From positions 1,868,750-1,932,749 of the forward strand of contig NZ_CP033877.1 of assembly GCF_006970445.1 (NCBI RefSeq): 64,000 nucleotides of DNA. Reading direction: 5' to 3'. How positions within the stretch are numbered: the first letter of the stretch is position 1; each line of letters begins with the position of its first letter. The position numbers were made by a program, and so were the translations under genes. The notes under the pieces are model-generated. The model saw only the letters and a program-made list of their open reading frames with translations, was not told the origin of the DNA and searched no databases. Source of the DNA: Stenotrophomonas maltophilia (lineage in GTDB: Bacteria > Pseudomonadota > Gammaproteobacteria > Xanthomonadales > Xanthomonadaceae). Shown piece by piece: positions 10,132-18,687 of this stretch.

Positions 10132-13128
10132 ATGACGACCTCAGAACAACAAATCGAACTCGATCTGATCGCCAAGCTTGGTGACCTCAAGTACACCTAT
10201 CGCCCAGATATCCGGGGCCGTGCTGCGCTAGAGGCCAACTTTCGCGCCAAATTTGAGGCACTCAACCGGGTGCGTCTGACCGACAGCGAGTTCCAACGCT
10301 TGCTGGACAGCATTATCACGCCCGATGCCTACAACGCCGCCCAAACGCTGCGCAACATCAACGCCTTCGAGCGCGACGACGGCACGCCGCTGAACTACAC
10401 GCTGGTGAACATCCGCGACTGGTGCAAAAACGACTTCGAGGTCGTCAACCAGCTACGCATGAACACCGACAACAGCCATCACCGCTACGACGTGATGTTG
10501 CTCATCAACGGCGTGCCGGTAGTGCAGATCGAGTTGAAGACGCTGGCGGTCAGCCCGCGCCGCGCTATGCAGCAGATCGTCGATTACAAGGGCGACCCCG
10601 GCAACGGCTATAGCAAGACCCTGCTGTGCTTCTTGCAGCTCTTCATCGTCAGCAACCGCACCGACACCTGGTACTTCGCAAACAACAACGCCCGGCACTT
10701 CAGCTTCAATGCCGACGAGCGCTTCTTGCCGGTCTACCAGTTCGCCAGCGAGGACAACAAGAAGATCACCCAGCTCGATAGCTTCGCCGACAAGTTCCTG
10801 GCCAAGTGCACCCTGGGCCAGATGATCAGCCGCTACATGGTGCTGGTGGCCAGCGAGCAGAAGCTGCTGATGATGCGGCCGTACCAAATCTATGCAGTCA
10901 AAGCCATCGTGGAGTGCATCCACCAGAACTGCGGCAACGGCTACATCTGGCACACCACGGGCTCAGGCAAGACCCTGACCTCGTTCAAGGCATCCACCCT
11001 GCTCAAAGACAACCCGGACATCGACAAGTGCCTGTTCGTGGTGGACCGCAAAGACTTGGATCGCCAGACCCGCGAAGAATTCAACCGGTTCCAAGAAGGC
11101 TGCGTCGAAGAGAACACCAACACCGAGGCGCTGGTGCGCCGCCTGCTGTCTGACGACTACGCCGACAAGGTGATCGTCACCACCATCCAGAAGCTCGGCC
11201 TGGCGCTGGACGAGAACAGCAAGCGCAACAAGCAGAAGGAAAAGCAGGGTCAGGAGACCTACAAGCAGCGTCTGGAGCCCCTGCGCGAGCAGCGCGTGGT
11301 GTTCATCTTCGACGAGTGCCACCGCTCGCAGTTCGGCGACAACCACAAGGCCATCAAGGAGTTCTTCCCGAAGGCCCAGTTGTTCGGCTTCACCGGTACC
11401 CCGATCTTCAAAGAGAACGCCACGGCCGTGCAGATTGAAGGCCAGCAGGCCAGCTACCGCACCACGGATGACCTGTTCCAGCGCTGCCTGCACGAATACA
11501 CGATCACACACGCCATCGAAGACCAAAACGTCCTGAAGTTCCACATCGACTTCTTCAAGCCCGAGGGCAGGAAGCCGCCGAAGCCGGGCGAGGGGTTACC
11601 GAAAGCCAAGGTCATCGAGACCATACTGGCCAAGCACGATGCCGCCACCAACGGGCGCAAGTTCAATGCCGTGCTGGCCACCGCCAGCATCAACGACGCG
11701 ATCGAATATTTCGAGTCATTCAAGGAGCTACAGGACAAACGGCGTGCCGACGATGACGGCTTCGTTCCGCTGAACGTGGCCTGCGTGTTCTCCCCACCTG
11801 CCGAAGGCAACAAAGACGTGCAGCAGATTCAGGAAGACCTGCCGCAGGAGAAGGCCGACAACCAGCAGGACCCCGAAGGCAAGAAGGCAGCGCTCACGCG
11901 CATCATGGCCGACTACAACGCGCGCTTCGGCACCAACCACCGCATTGCCGATTTCGACCTGTACTACCAGGATGTGCAGAAGCGCATCAAGGACCAGCAG
12001 TACCCGAATGCCGATCTGCCGCATGGCCAGAAGATCGACATCACCATCGTGGTGGACATGCTGCTCACCGGCTTTGACTCCAAGTACCTCAACACGCTGT
12101 ACGTGGACAAGAACCTCAAGTACCACGGCCTGATCCAAGCGTTCTCGCGCACCAACCGCGTCTTGAACGACAGCAAACCCTACGGCAATGTGCTCGACTT
12201 CCGCCAGCAGCAAAAGCCTGTGGAAGAGGCCATCGCGCTGTTCTCGGGCGAGAAGACCGACAACCCGCGCGAAATCTGGCTGGTGGACCCGGCGCCCAAG
12301 GTCATCGACACCTTGCAAGCCGCAACGCAAAAGCTGGCGGACTTCATGCAGTCACAAGGCCTGACGAACGCCCCGGAAGAAGTCGCCAACCTGAAGGGTG
12401 ACGCCGCGCGCAGCCAGTTCGTCAACCTCTTCAAAGAAGTGCAGCGCCTCAAAACGCAGCTGGATCAATACACCGACCTGTCGGAAGAGCAGAAGTCGCA
12501 GATCACGCAGATCGTGCCACCCGACCAGATGCTGGGTTTTAAGGGCGTGTACCTGGAAACCGCCAAGCGCATGAAGGCTCTACAAGACCGCGACCAAACG
12601 CCGCCCGAAGTGCAGCAGCTCGACTTCGAGTTCGTGCTCTTCGCCTCGGCGGTGATCGACTACGACTACATCATGGGCCTGATTGCCCGCATGACGCAGC
12701 AGAAGCCCGGCAAGCTGACCTTGAACCGCGAGCAGCTCATCGGCCTGATCCAGGCCGATGCCAAGTTCATCGACGACCGCGACGACATCGCCGAATACAT
12801 ACGTGGCCTGCCCGTCGGTCAGGCCTTGGACGAGGACGGCATTCGCAAGGACTTTGACCGCTTCAAGTCTGAGAAGAAGAGCCGTGTGCTGACTGAGATC
12901 GCACAACGCCATGGCCTGGGTGCTGATGCGCTGCAAGGCTTCGTCGATAGCGTGCTACGCCGTCGCATCTTTGATGGCGAAGCCCTGAGTGGGCTGATGG
13001 TGCCGCTGGATCTGGGCTGGAAGGCCCGCACGCAGAAGGAATTAGCGTTGATGGAGGAGCTGACACCAATTTTGCACAAACTTGCTCATGGGCGAGAGAT
13101 TTCGGGTTTGAGTGCATATGAGCAATGA
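10132..13128 (+). CDS. hsdR: Type I restriction enzyme, R (motor/nuclease) subunit
   Basis: A 998-residue subunit, close to other HsdR proteins. The N-terminal PD-(D/E)xK nuclease shows D near residue 120 and Q-I-E-L-K-T near 132. The superfamily 2 helicase core has Walker A H-T-T-G-S-G-K-T (about 273-280), D-E-C-H (about 396), G-F-T-G-T-P-I and motif VI Q-A-F-S-R-T-N-R. A helical C-terminal region binds the M/S core. It translocates DNA from unmethylated sites and cuts at a distance when joined to HsdS and HsdM. It is the first structural gene of the operon, and its end overlaps hsdS. Confidence 0.95.
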   Translation: MTTSEQQIELDLIAKLGDLKYTYRPDIRGRAALEANFRAKFEALNRVRLTDSEFQRLLDSIITPDAYNAAQTLRNINAFERDDGTPLNYTLVNIRDWCKNDFEVVNQLRMNTDNSHHRYDVMLLINGVPVVQIELKTLAVSPRRAMQQIVDYKGDPGNGYSKTLLCFLQLFIVSNRTDTWYFANNNARHFSFNADERFLPVYQFASEDNKKITQLDSFADKFLAKCTLGQMISRYMVLVASEQKLLMMRPYQIYAVKAIVECIHQNCGNGYIWHTTGSGKTLTSFKASTLLKDNPDIDKCLFVVDRKDLDRQTREEFNRFQEGCVEENTNTEALVRRLLSDDYADKVIVTTIQKLGLALDENSKRNKQKEKQGQETYKQRLEPLREQRVVFIFDECHRSQFGDNHKAIKEFFPKAQLFGFTGTPIFKENATAVQIEGQQASYRTTDDLFQRCLHEYTITHAIEDQNVLKFHIDFFKPEGRKPPKPGEGLPKAKVIETILAKHDAATNGRKFNAVLATASINDAIEYFESFKELQDKRRADDDGFVPLNVACVFSPPAEGNKDVQQIQEDLPQEKADNQQDPEGKKAALTRIMADYNARFGTNHRIADFDLYYQDVQKRIKDQQYPNADLPHGQKIDITIVVDMLLTGFDSKYLNTLYVDKNLKYHGLIQAFSRTNRVLNDSKPYGNVLDFRQQQKPVEEAIALFSGEKTDNPREIWLVDPAPKVIDTLQAATQKLADFMQSQGLTNAPEEVANLKGDAARSQFVNLFKEVQRLKTQLDQYTDLSEEQKSQITQIVPPDQMLGFKGVYLETAKRMKALQDRDQTPPEVQQLDFEFVLFASAVIDYDYIMGLIARMTQQKPGKLTLNREQLIGLIQADAKFIDDRDDIAEYIRGLPVGQALDEDGIRKDFDRFKSEKKSRVLTEIAQRHGLGADALQGFVDSVLRRRIFDGEALSGLMVPLDLGWKARTQKELALMEELTPILHKLAHGREISGLSAYEQ

Positions 13129-14374
13129 GGACCGGCGTGTGACGCGCAAAAGCAAGGTGCCTGCGCCATTGGAGCCACAGGTTAGGTTTCCTGATTTTCA
13201 GGGGACGGACGCTTGGATCACAAAAAGTCTTAAAGAAGTTTGCGAAATAAACCCGTCGAATGCCGGAATTCCTCAGAGATTCATTTACATAGATTTGGAG
13301 TCTGTCGAGGCCGGCGAGCTAAAGGCTGGCGCCGTACTTAATCGAGAAGATGCTCCAAGCAGGGCGCAAAGACCATTGAAGGCGGGAGACGTTATATTTC
13401 AGATCGTTCGACCATATCAGCGCAACAATCTGCACTTCAGTGCGGAGATGGAATTTCCGTGCGTCGCATCCACCGGTTACGCACAACTGAGAGCTAACGA
13501 GTCTGACGGTTTTTTATTTCAGGCAGTTCACGCCGACGATTTTGTCAATCGCGTCATTGCGAAGTGTACAGGATCAAGCTACCCGGCCATTAACTCATCA
13601 GACTTGGCAGATATACGAATCGCCATTCCAGGCATGAGCGAGCAGGAGAAAATCGCCGATTGCCTCTCGTCACTTGATGAGCTGGTTAAGACGGAGACTC
13701 AGAAACTGCGCACTCTTGAGACCTACAAGATGGGTCTAATGCAGCAGCTCTTTCCCTGCGAGGGCGAAGCCACGCCACGATTGAGATTTTCCGAATTTGC
13801 TAAGGCAGGTGCTTGGGCGAAAATTCCAGCGGGGAAAATTTTCTCTAACCGGACTGAGCGGGGCAGGTCAGGGCTGCCGATTTACTCGGTAACGATGAAC
13901 GACGGCATGGTTCCCCGTGATTCCTTGGCCAGGCGAGTTGACGACATTGCTGAGGCAGGCATTAACAAGGCCGTGCGCGCTGGCGATATTGCCTACAACA
14001 TGATGAGGATGTGGCAGGGTGCCCTAGGGGTCGCACCCAAAGATTGCATGGTCAGCCCTGCATACGTTGTTCTTGAGCCCCACGAGGTGAATCCATTCTT
14101 CTTCTTGCACCTGCTGAAACTACCGAAGTCCCTTCAGGTTCTGACTGCTCATTCAAGGGGGTTGACCGAGGATAGATTGCGCCTGTATTTCGACGATTTT
14201 GCCAAAATAGTTCTTCAGTGCCCTTCACGGCGTGAGCAGGATCGAATCGCCGACTTTCTGATGTCTATGGACAAACTCATCACCGCCCAGGTCGAGAAAG
14301 TCAGTGTTCTCAACACACACAAGAATGGCTTGATGCAGCGGCTCTTCCCCGTCATAGGCGAGGTCGCCGAATGA
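13118..14374 (+). CDS. hsdS: Type I restriction enzyme, S (specificity) subunit
   Basis: About 418 residues from the ATG at 13118, which overlaps the end of hsdR; an in-frame GTG at 13112 is the alternative. Two target-recognition domains (about 30-185 and 225-385) are each followed by a conserved helical region with near-repeated text: E-Q-E-K-I-A-D-C-L-S-S-L-D-E-L and E-Q-D-R-I-A-D-F-L-M-S-M-D-K-L, ending Y-K-M-G-L-M-Q-Q-L-F-P and H-K-N-G-L-M-Q-R-L-F-P. Each domain reads half of a split recognition site. The TRD coding DNA is clearly more AT-rich than hsdR and hsdM, a usual sign of domain shuffling. The stop overlaps the prrC start as ATGA. Confidence 0.93.
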   Translation: MSNEDRRVTRKSKVPAPLEPQVRFPDFQGTDAWITKSLKEVCEINPSNAGIPQRFIYIDLESVEAGELKAGAVLNREDAPSRAQRPLKAGDVIFQIVRPYQRNNLHFSAEMEFPCVASTGYAQLRANESDGFLFQAVHADDFVNRVIAKCTGSSYPAINSSDLADIRIAIPGMSEQEKIADCLSSLDELVKTETQKLRTLETYKMGLMQQLFPCEGEATPRLRFSEFAKAGAWAKIPAGKIFSNRTERGRSGLPIYSVTMNDGMVPRDSLARRVDDIAEAGINKAVRAGDIAYNMMRMWQGALGVAPKDCMVSPAYVVLEPHEVNPFFFLHLLKLPKSLQVLTAHSRGLTEDRLRLYFDDFAKIVLQCPSRREQDRIADFLMSMDKLITAQVEKVSVLNTHKNGLMQRLFPVIGEVAE

Positions 14375-15510
14375 AGCCGGGTCAAAACTTCTCCGACCTG
14401 CCGGCGCTCGCCTCCCACTTGCGCGACGACCTGGAAAAAAAGAAAACTATCGTCCTCTATGCCTACAACGGCACCGGAAAAACACGCCTGTCCATGGCGT
14501 TTAAGGATATCGGCAAACAGGGTGGCGCCGACGATGATGTACGTGACACCCTCTACTTTAATGCCTTCACCGAAGATCTCTTCCACTGGGACAACGACCT
14601 AGACGGAGACAGCGACCGCAAGTTAACGCTGAACGCCGACTCGCGCTTCTTCTCCGGCTTGGCCGAATTGGAGATGGACAACCGCATCCGGCCGCTGCTG
14701 CAGCGTTACGCGGACTTTGACTTCCGCATCGACACTCAGGAATGGGCGGTGCGGTTCTCGCGCACGGTGAACGGGGAGGTCATCGACAACATTAAGGTGT
14801 CGCGCGGCGAAGAGAACCTCTTCGTCTGGTGCTTCTTCCTCGCCGTCATGCGGCTGGCGATGGACCCGGAGATCGAGGCCTACCGCTGGGTGAAGTACGT
14901 CTACATCGACGATCCGATTTCGTCGCTCGATGAGCACAACGCCGTCTCCGTGGGCAACCACCTGGCGCAGCTATTGAACAAGGCAGACAACCCGCTGAGG
15001 GTCGTCATCTCGTCGCACCATCCGCTGTTCTTCAACGTGATGCACAACGAACTGGATGCGCGCAAGTCGAAGAAAGTCTCGGCGCACTTCTTGTCGCGAT
15101 CCAAAACGGACGGCTCATACAACCTGGCCTACACCGGCGCGACTCCGTTCTTCCACCATGTGGCGGTGCTGACGGACCTGTACCAGGCTGCTCATTCGGG
15201 CGAGCTGTACACCTACCACTTCAACATGCTGCGCTCGGTGCTGGAGAAGTCAGCGAGTTTCCATGGCTTCTCGAAGTTCTCGGCCTGCATCCCGACCGAC
15301 GATGCGGACGACCCGGAAGGCGTGTTGTATGCCCGGCTCATCAACATCCTGAGCCACGGCGACTATTCCTTGTTCGAACCCGTGCCGATGGGAGACGAGA
15401 ACAAGGAGCACTTCAAGACGATTCTTGATGGCTTCCTGAATCGCTACCCGTTCAACCCCGATTTGTTCCCCCAGCCTGCACCGGCTGCTGGGCCAGCAGG
15501 TACACCATGA
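14371..15510 (+). CDS. prrC: PrrC-family anticodon nuclease
   Basis: A 379-residue protein lying inside the type I operon, as PrrC does in E. coli. Residues 1-225 are an ABC-type NTPase: Walker A Y-N-G-T-G-K-T-R (32-39), the PrrC-typical N-A-F-T-E-D-L-F-H-W-D-N-D-L (64-77), a signature-like S-R-G-E-E-N (144-149), Walker B Y-V-Y-I-D-D-P (176-182) and H-loop S-S-H-H (214-217). The C-terminal part keeps the nuclease triad pattern R-x3-E then H: Arg288, Glu292, His329. By family knowledge it cuts tRNA (tRNA-Lys in E. coli) at the anticodon when a phage disables the restriction enzyme that keeps it silent. ATGA overlaps on both sides imply translational coupling. Target tRNA here is not known. Confidence 0.85.
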   Translation: MKPGQNFSDLPALASHLRDDLEKKKTIVLYAYNGTGKTRLSMAFKDIGKQGGADDDVRDTLYFNAFTEDLFHWDNDLDGDSDRKLTLNADSRFFSGLAELEMDNRIRPLLQRYADFDFRIDTQEWAVRFSRTVNGEVIDNIKVSRGEENLFVWCFFLAVMRLAMDPEIEAYRWVKYVYIDDPISSLDEHNAVSVGNHLAQLLNKADNPLRVVISSHHPLFFNVMHNELDARKSKKVSAHFLSRSKTDGSYNLAYTGATPFFHHVAVLTDLYQAAHSGELYTYHFNMLRSVLEKSASFHGFSKFSACIPTDDADDPEGVLYARLINILSHGDYSLFEPVPMGDENKEHFKTILDGFLNRYPFNPDLFPQPAPAAGPAGTP

Positions 15511-17114
15511 CCGATTTCGAAAAGCAAAAACTGGGCAAGACCCTTTGGGCGATTGCAGACCAACTGCGCGGCGCCATGAACGCGGATGACTTTCGCGACT
15601 ACATGCTCGCCTTCCTGTTCCTGCGCTACCTCTCGGACAACTACGAGGCCGCTGCCAAAAAAGAGCTGGGCCAGGACTACCCGAAGCAGATCGACGGTTC
15701 AGTCACTACGCCGCTGCAGCTTTGGTACGAGGCCAACGAAGGCGATGTCAAAGAATTCGAGAAGCAGATGCGCCGCAAGGTGCACTACGTGATCGAGCCG
15801 CAGTACCTGTGGGGCAACATCGCCGAGATGGCGCGCACCCAGGATGGTGAGCTGCTTAAGACGCTGCAGAGGGGCCTGGGCTACATCGAGACGGAATCAT
15901 TCGCCAGCACCTTTCGGGGGTTGTTCTCCGAGATCAACCTCGCCTCGGACAAGCTTGGCAAGACCTACGCCGAGCGCAATGCTCAGCTGTGCAAGATCAT
16001 CAAGGAGATCGCGAACGGGCTGAGCCAGTTCTCGACCGACAGCGACACGCTGGGCGATGCCTATGAGTATCTGATCAGTCAGTTCGCAGCAGGCTCGGGC
16101 AAAAAGGCGGGCGAGTTCTACACCCCGCAGCCCATTTCCAGCATCCTGTCAGCCATCGTCACGCTGGACGGGCAGGAGCCCGCCACGGGCCAACGCTCGC
16201 ACCTGGACAGCGTGCTGGACTTTGCCTGCGGGTCTGGCTCGCTGCTGCTGAATGTGCGTCACCGGATGGGGCCGCACGGCATCGGCAAGATCTATGGGCA
16301 AGAGAAAAACATCACCACCTACAACTTGGCGCGCATGAACATGCTGCTGCACGGGGTGAAGGATTCGGAGTTCGATATCTTCCACGGCGACACCCTGCTC
16401 AACGAGTGGGATGCCCTGCGCGAGACCAACCCGGCCAAGATGCCAAAGTTCGATGCAGTGGTGGCCAACCCGCCATTCAGCTATCGCTGGGAGCCCTCGG
16501 AATCGCTCAGCGAGGACATGCGCTTCAAGAACTATGGCCTGGCGCCGAAGTCGGCGGCGGACTTCGCGTTCCTGCTGCATGGCTTCCACTTCCTGAAGCA
16601 GGACGGCGTGATGACCATCATCCTGCCGCACGGGGTGTTGTTCCGTGGCGGTGCCGAGGCCCGCATCCGCACCAAGCTGCTCAAGGATGGGCACATTGAC
16701 ACGGTGATTGGCCTGCCCGCCAACCTGTTCTTCTCCACCGGCATCCCGGTGTGCATCCTTGTGCTGAAGAAGTGCAAGAAGCCGGACGACGTGCTGTTCA
16801 TCAATGCCGCAGAGGAGTACGACAAGGCCAAGCGGCAGAACGTGCTTCAGTCCGAGCACATCAACAAGATCATCGACACCTACCAGTACCGCAAGGAAGA
16901 GCAGCGCTATTCGCGCCGCGTGAGCATGGAAGAAATCGAGAAGAACGATTTCAACCTGAACATCTCGCGCTACGTGAGCACGGCTGAGGCCGAGGAAGAG
17001 ATCGATTTGGCGGTGGTGCATGCCAACTTGCTCGCCGCCGAACAGAAGATTACCGAAGCCAAGAAGCGACACAATCAGTATCTGGCTGAACTGGGATTGC
17101 CTTTATTGCCCTAG
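15507..17114 (+). CDS. hsdM: Type I restriction enzyme, M (methyltransferase) subunit
   Basis: A 535-residue N6-adenine methyltransferase. The N-terminal HsdM_N helical domain (1-140) is followed by the SAM-binding motif I D-F-A-C-G-S-G-S (about 238) and catalytic motif IV N-P-P-F (about 321), then a helical tail from about 450 that packs on HsdS. With HsdS it methylates and protects the host; with HsdR it makes the nuclease. It is the last gene of the operon, reached by an ATGA overlap from prrC. It is unusual for the protective gene to be most distal to the start of the operon. Confidence 0.95.
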   Translation: MTDFEKQKLGKTLWAIADQLRGAMNADDFRDYMLAFLFLRYLSDNYEAAAKKELGQDYPKQIDGSVTTPLQLWYEANEGDVKEFEKQMRRKVHYVIEPQYLWGNIAEMARTQDGELLKTLQRGLGYIETESFASTFRGLFSEINLASDKLGKTYAERNAQLCKIIKEIANGLSQFSTDSDTLGDAYEYLISQFAAGSGKKAGEFYTPQPISSILSAIVTLDGQEPATGQRSHLDSVLDFACGSGSLLLNVRHRMGPHGIGKIYGQEKNITTYNLARMNMLLHGVKDSEFDIFHGDTLLNEWDALRETNPAKMPKFDAVVANPPFSYRWEPSESLSEDMRFKNYGLAPKSAADFAFLLHGFHFLKQDGVMTIILPHGVLFRGGAEARIRTKLLKDGHIDTVIGLPANLFFSTGIPVCILVLKKCKKPDDVLFINAAEEYDKAKRQNVLQSEHINKIIDTYQYRKEEQRYSRRVSMEEIEKNDFNLNISRYVSTAEAEEEIDLAVVHANLLAAEQKITEAKKRHNQYLAELGLPLLP

Positions 17115-17328
17115 GCGATCCCACAAATGGGTGCCGTAGAACGCCGGATTTTCTACTTTGAAATGCACCGGGGATTGGGGGTGGGTCAGGAATCTCTAGC
17201 GTCTGATGGCCTTGCTATCGGGAGTGGGTCAGAATTGCTCAGATCTTGCCTGTGCTAGATGGGAATCTTAGGGCCATTGTCCGGATTAGGTTATAGTTGT
17301 TAAGAAGACACAGTACAGGGCAAAGTTG
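17115..17328. other. Gene-free gap with insertion-sequence-like scraps
   Basis: This 214-bp gap holds two similar phrases, gggtgggtcaggaatct near 17180 and gagtgggtcagaattgc near 17223. These direct repeats look like the ends of IS21-like elements, but no transposase text remains. The family guess is from memory of such termini and is weak. A promoter for the next gene must lie in the AT-rich part near 17280-17320. Confidence 0.3.
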
Positions 17329-18249
17329 ATGATTCCAACTTACGACAAATTCATCGATCCCGTGCTGCGCTTTCTCGAGGGACACCCTGGAGGCGTTGCT
17401 GCTGCCGCAGCATATGATGCTGCGGCCAGTGTCTTAGGGCTGACCGAGGAGCAGAAGCTCCGGGTGTTGGATAGCGGTGCGCAGGTCTATAAGAATCGAG
17501 CGGCTTGGGCACATGATCGGCTGAAGCGCGCTGGCCTTTCGTCCAGCCCGAGACGCGGTGTCTGGCAGTTGACGGAGGCTGGCAGAAATTACGTTAGCGA
17601 TCATCCGTTACCGCTGGACGATGCGGAGGTTGGGAGAATCGCAAATGGCTACCTCTCGGTTAAGCTTCGATCTTCGGTGGATGCTGCGGCGCTAGATGGC
17701 CCTGCATCCAGTGAACTAGCTCCCGGGTCTCCGGTTTTGAGCCCCGATGATCGACTTGATAGTGCACTTGCTGAATTGAAATCGGCCACAGCGGCTGAGC
17801 TTCTGGATTGCTTGCTGCGTGTTTCTCCCGGGCGGTTTGAAATCATCGTTCTCGATATCCTGCATCGACTGGGGTACGGCGCGAGCCGCTCTGACCTATT
17901 ACGCGTCGGCGGCGCTGGAGATGGCGGAATCGATGGCGTGATTTCGCTTGATAAGCTCGGGCTGGACAAGGTCTATGTGCAAGCGAAGCGCTGGAAGAGC
18001 ACGGTTGGTAGGCCCGAGCTTCAGGCTTTCTATGGGGCGCTCGCTGGACAGAAAGCCAAACGCGGAGTGTTCATAACCACGTCTGGCTTCACGCCCCAGG
18101 CTGTCGATTTTGTTGGGTCTGTTGAGGGGATTGTTATCGTCGATGGAAATCGATTGGTCGGTCTCATGATCGACAATGAGGTGGGTGTGAGCTCGCGTAT
18201 TCTTCGGGTCCCATCCGTGGATAGCGATTATTTCGACGAAGATGCTTGA
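17329..18249 (+). CDS. Mrr-like type IV restriction endonuclease
   Basis: A 306-residue protein from the ATG at 17329; an in-frame TTG lies just before. Residues 1-95 are the winged-helix Mrr N-terminal domain that reads DNA (P-R-R-G-V-W-Q-L-T-E-A-G). Residues 160-290 are the Mrr catalytic domain with G-D-G-G-I-D-G near 198 and V-Q-A-K near 216, the D-(x)n-Q-x-K form of the PD-(D/E)xK site. Mrr proteins cut DNA carrying foreign methylation. It is not part of the hsd operon (214-bp gap) but extends the defence island. Base composition is lower in GC than the core genes. Confidence 0.85.
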   Translation: MIPTYDKFIDPVLRFLEGHPGGVAAAAAYDAAASVLGLTEEQKLRVLDSGAQVYKNRAAWAHDRLKRAGLSSSPRRGVWQLTEAGRNYVSDHPLPLDDAEVGRIANGYLSVKLRSSVDAAALDGPASSELAPGSPVLSPDDRLDSALAELKSATAAELLDCLLRVSPGRFEIIVLDILHRLGYGASRSDLLRVGGAGDGGIDGVISLDKLGLDKVYVQAKRWKSTVGRPELQAFYGALAGQKAKRGVFITTSGFTPQAVDFVGSVEGIVIVDGNRLVGLMIDNEVGVSSRILRVPSVDSDYFDEDA

Positions 18250-18330
18250 TTCGCATTCAGGGGATGTTTTCCAGGAAGCAGACGCGAGCTCTGTTTGGGC
18301 TGGTTTCGGGCCTTGTGAGCGGACGCCGCC

Positions 18331-18687
18331 TCATTCCGGCCTCACCTCATGGCAAGCCCACTCAACCAACCCCCGGCAAGCCAGGAACAACCCATCCACA
18401 ACCCCCTCATCCAGATGCCGCTCCGGCTCCGCAGCCACCCGGCAGCGGTCTGCCGCGTGCAGCAGCTCCAGCACCGTCAGCGCCCCCACCAACGCGCGCT
18501 CGGTCCTCGCCAGGCTCACGCGGCGGCCGGGTGATACGTCGTTCTCCGGCCAAGGGTGACCATCCGCTCCCTCGCAGCCGCGCATGCGCTTGAGGATGCC
18601 GAGCAGGGAGTTCAGGTCGGGCAGGGGAGTGTCGTCGTTGATGGGCTCAACAACGGTGTACGAGGAGAAGGTGTCGGATTCGTTCAT
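18331..18687 (-). CDS. Small conserved hypothetical protein (XAC0095-like)
   Basis: A 118-residue soluble protein beginning M-N-E-S-D-T-F-S-S-Y-T-V-V-E-P. It has no signal peptide or membrane segment. The composition is acidic at the start and helical further on (L-A-R-T-E-R-A-L-V-G-A-L-T-V-L-E-L-L). It resembles a group of short Xanthomonad proteins of unknown role often annotated as XAC0095-like; that assignment is from memory and tentative. It is convergent with the mrr-like gene and may be the first host gene beyond the island. Confidence 0.55.
   Translation of the reverse strand: MNESDTFSSYTVVEPINDDTPLPDLNSLLGILKRMRGCEGADGHPWPENDVSPGRRVSLARTERALVGALTVLELLHAADRCRVAAEPERHLDEGVVDGLFLACRGLVEWACHEVRPE

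Noticed and set aside
17115..18330. Right-hand att copy matching the guaA 3' end
   Set aside because: Phrases such as gagtgggtcagaatt share only a few bases with the guaA end (gagtgggaatga), too little to call a direct repeat.
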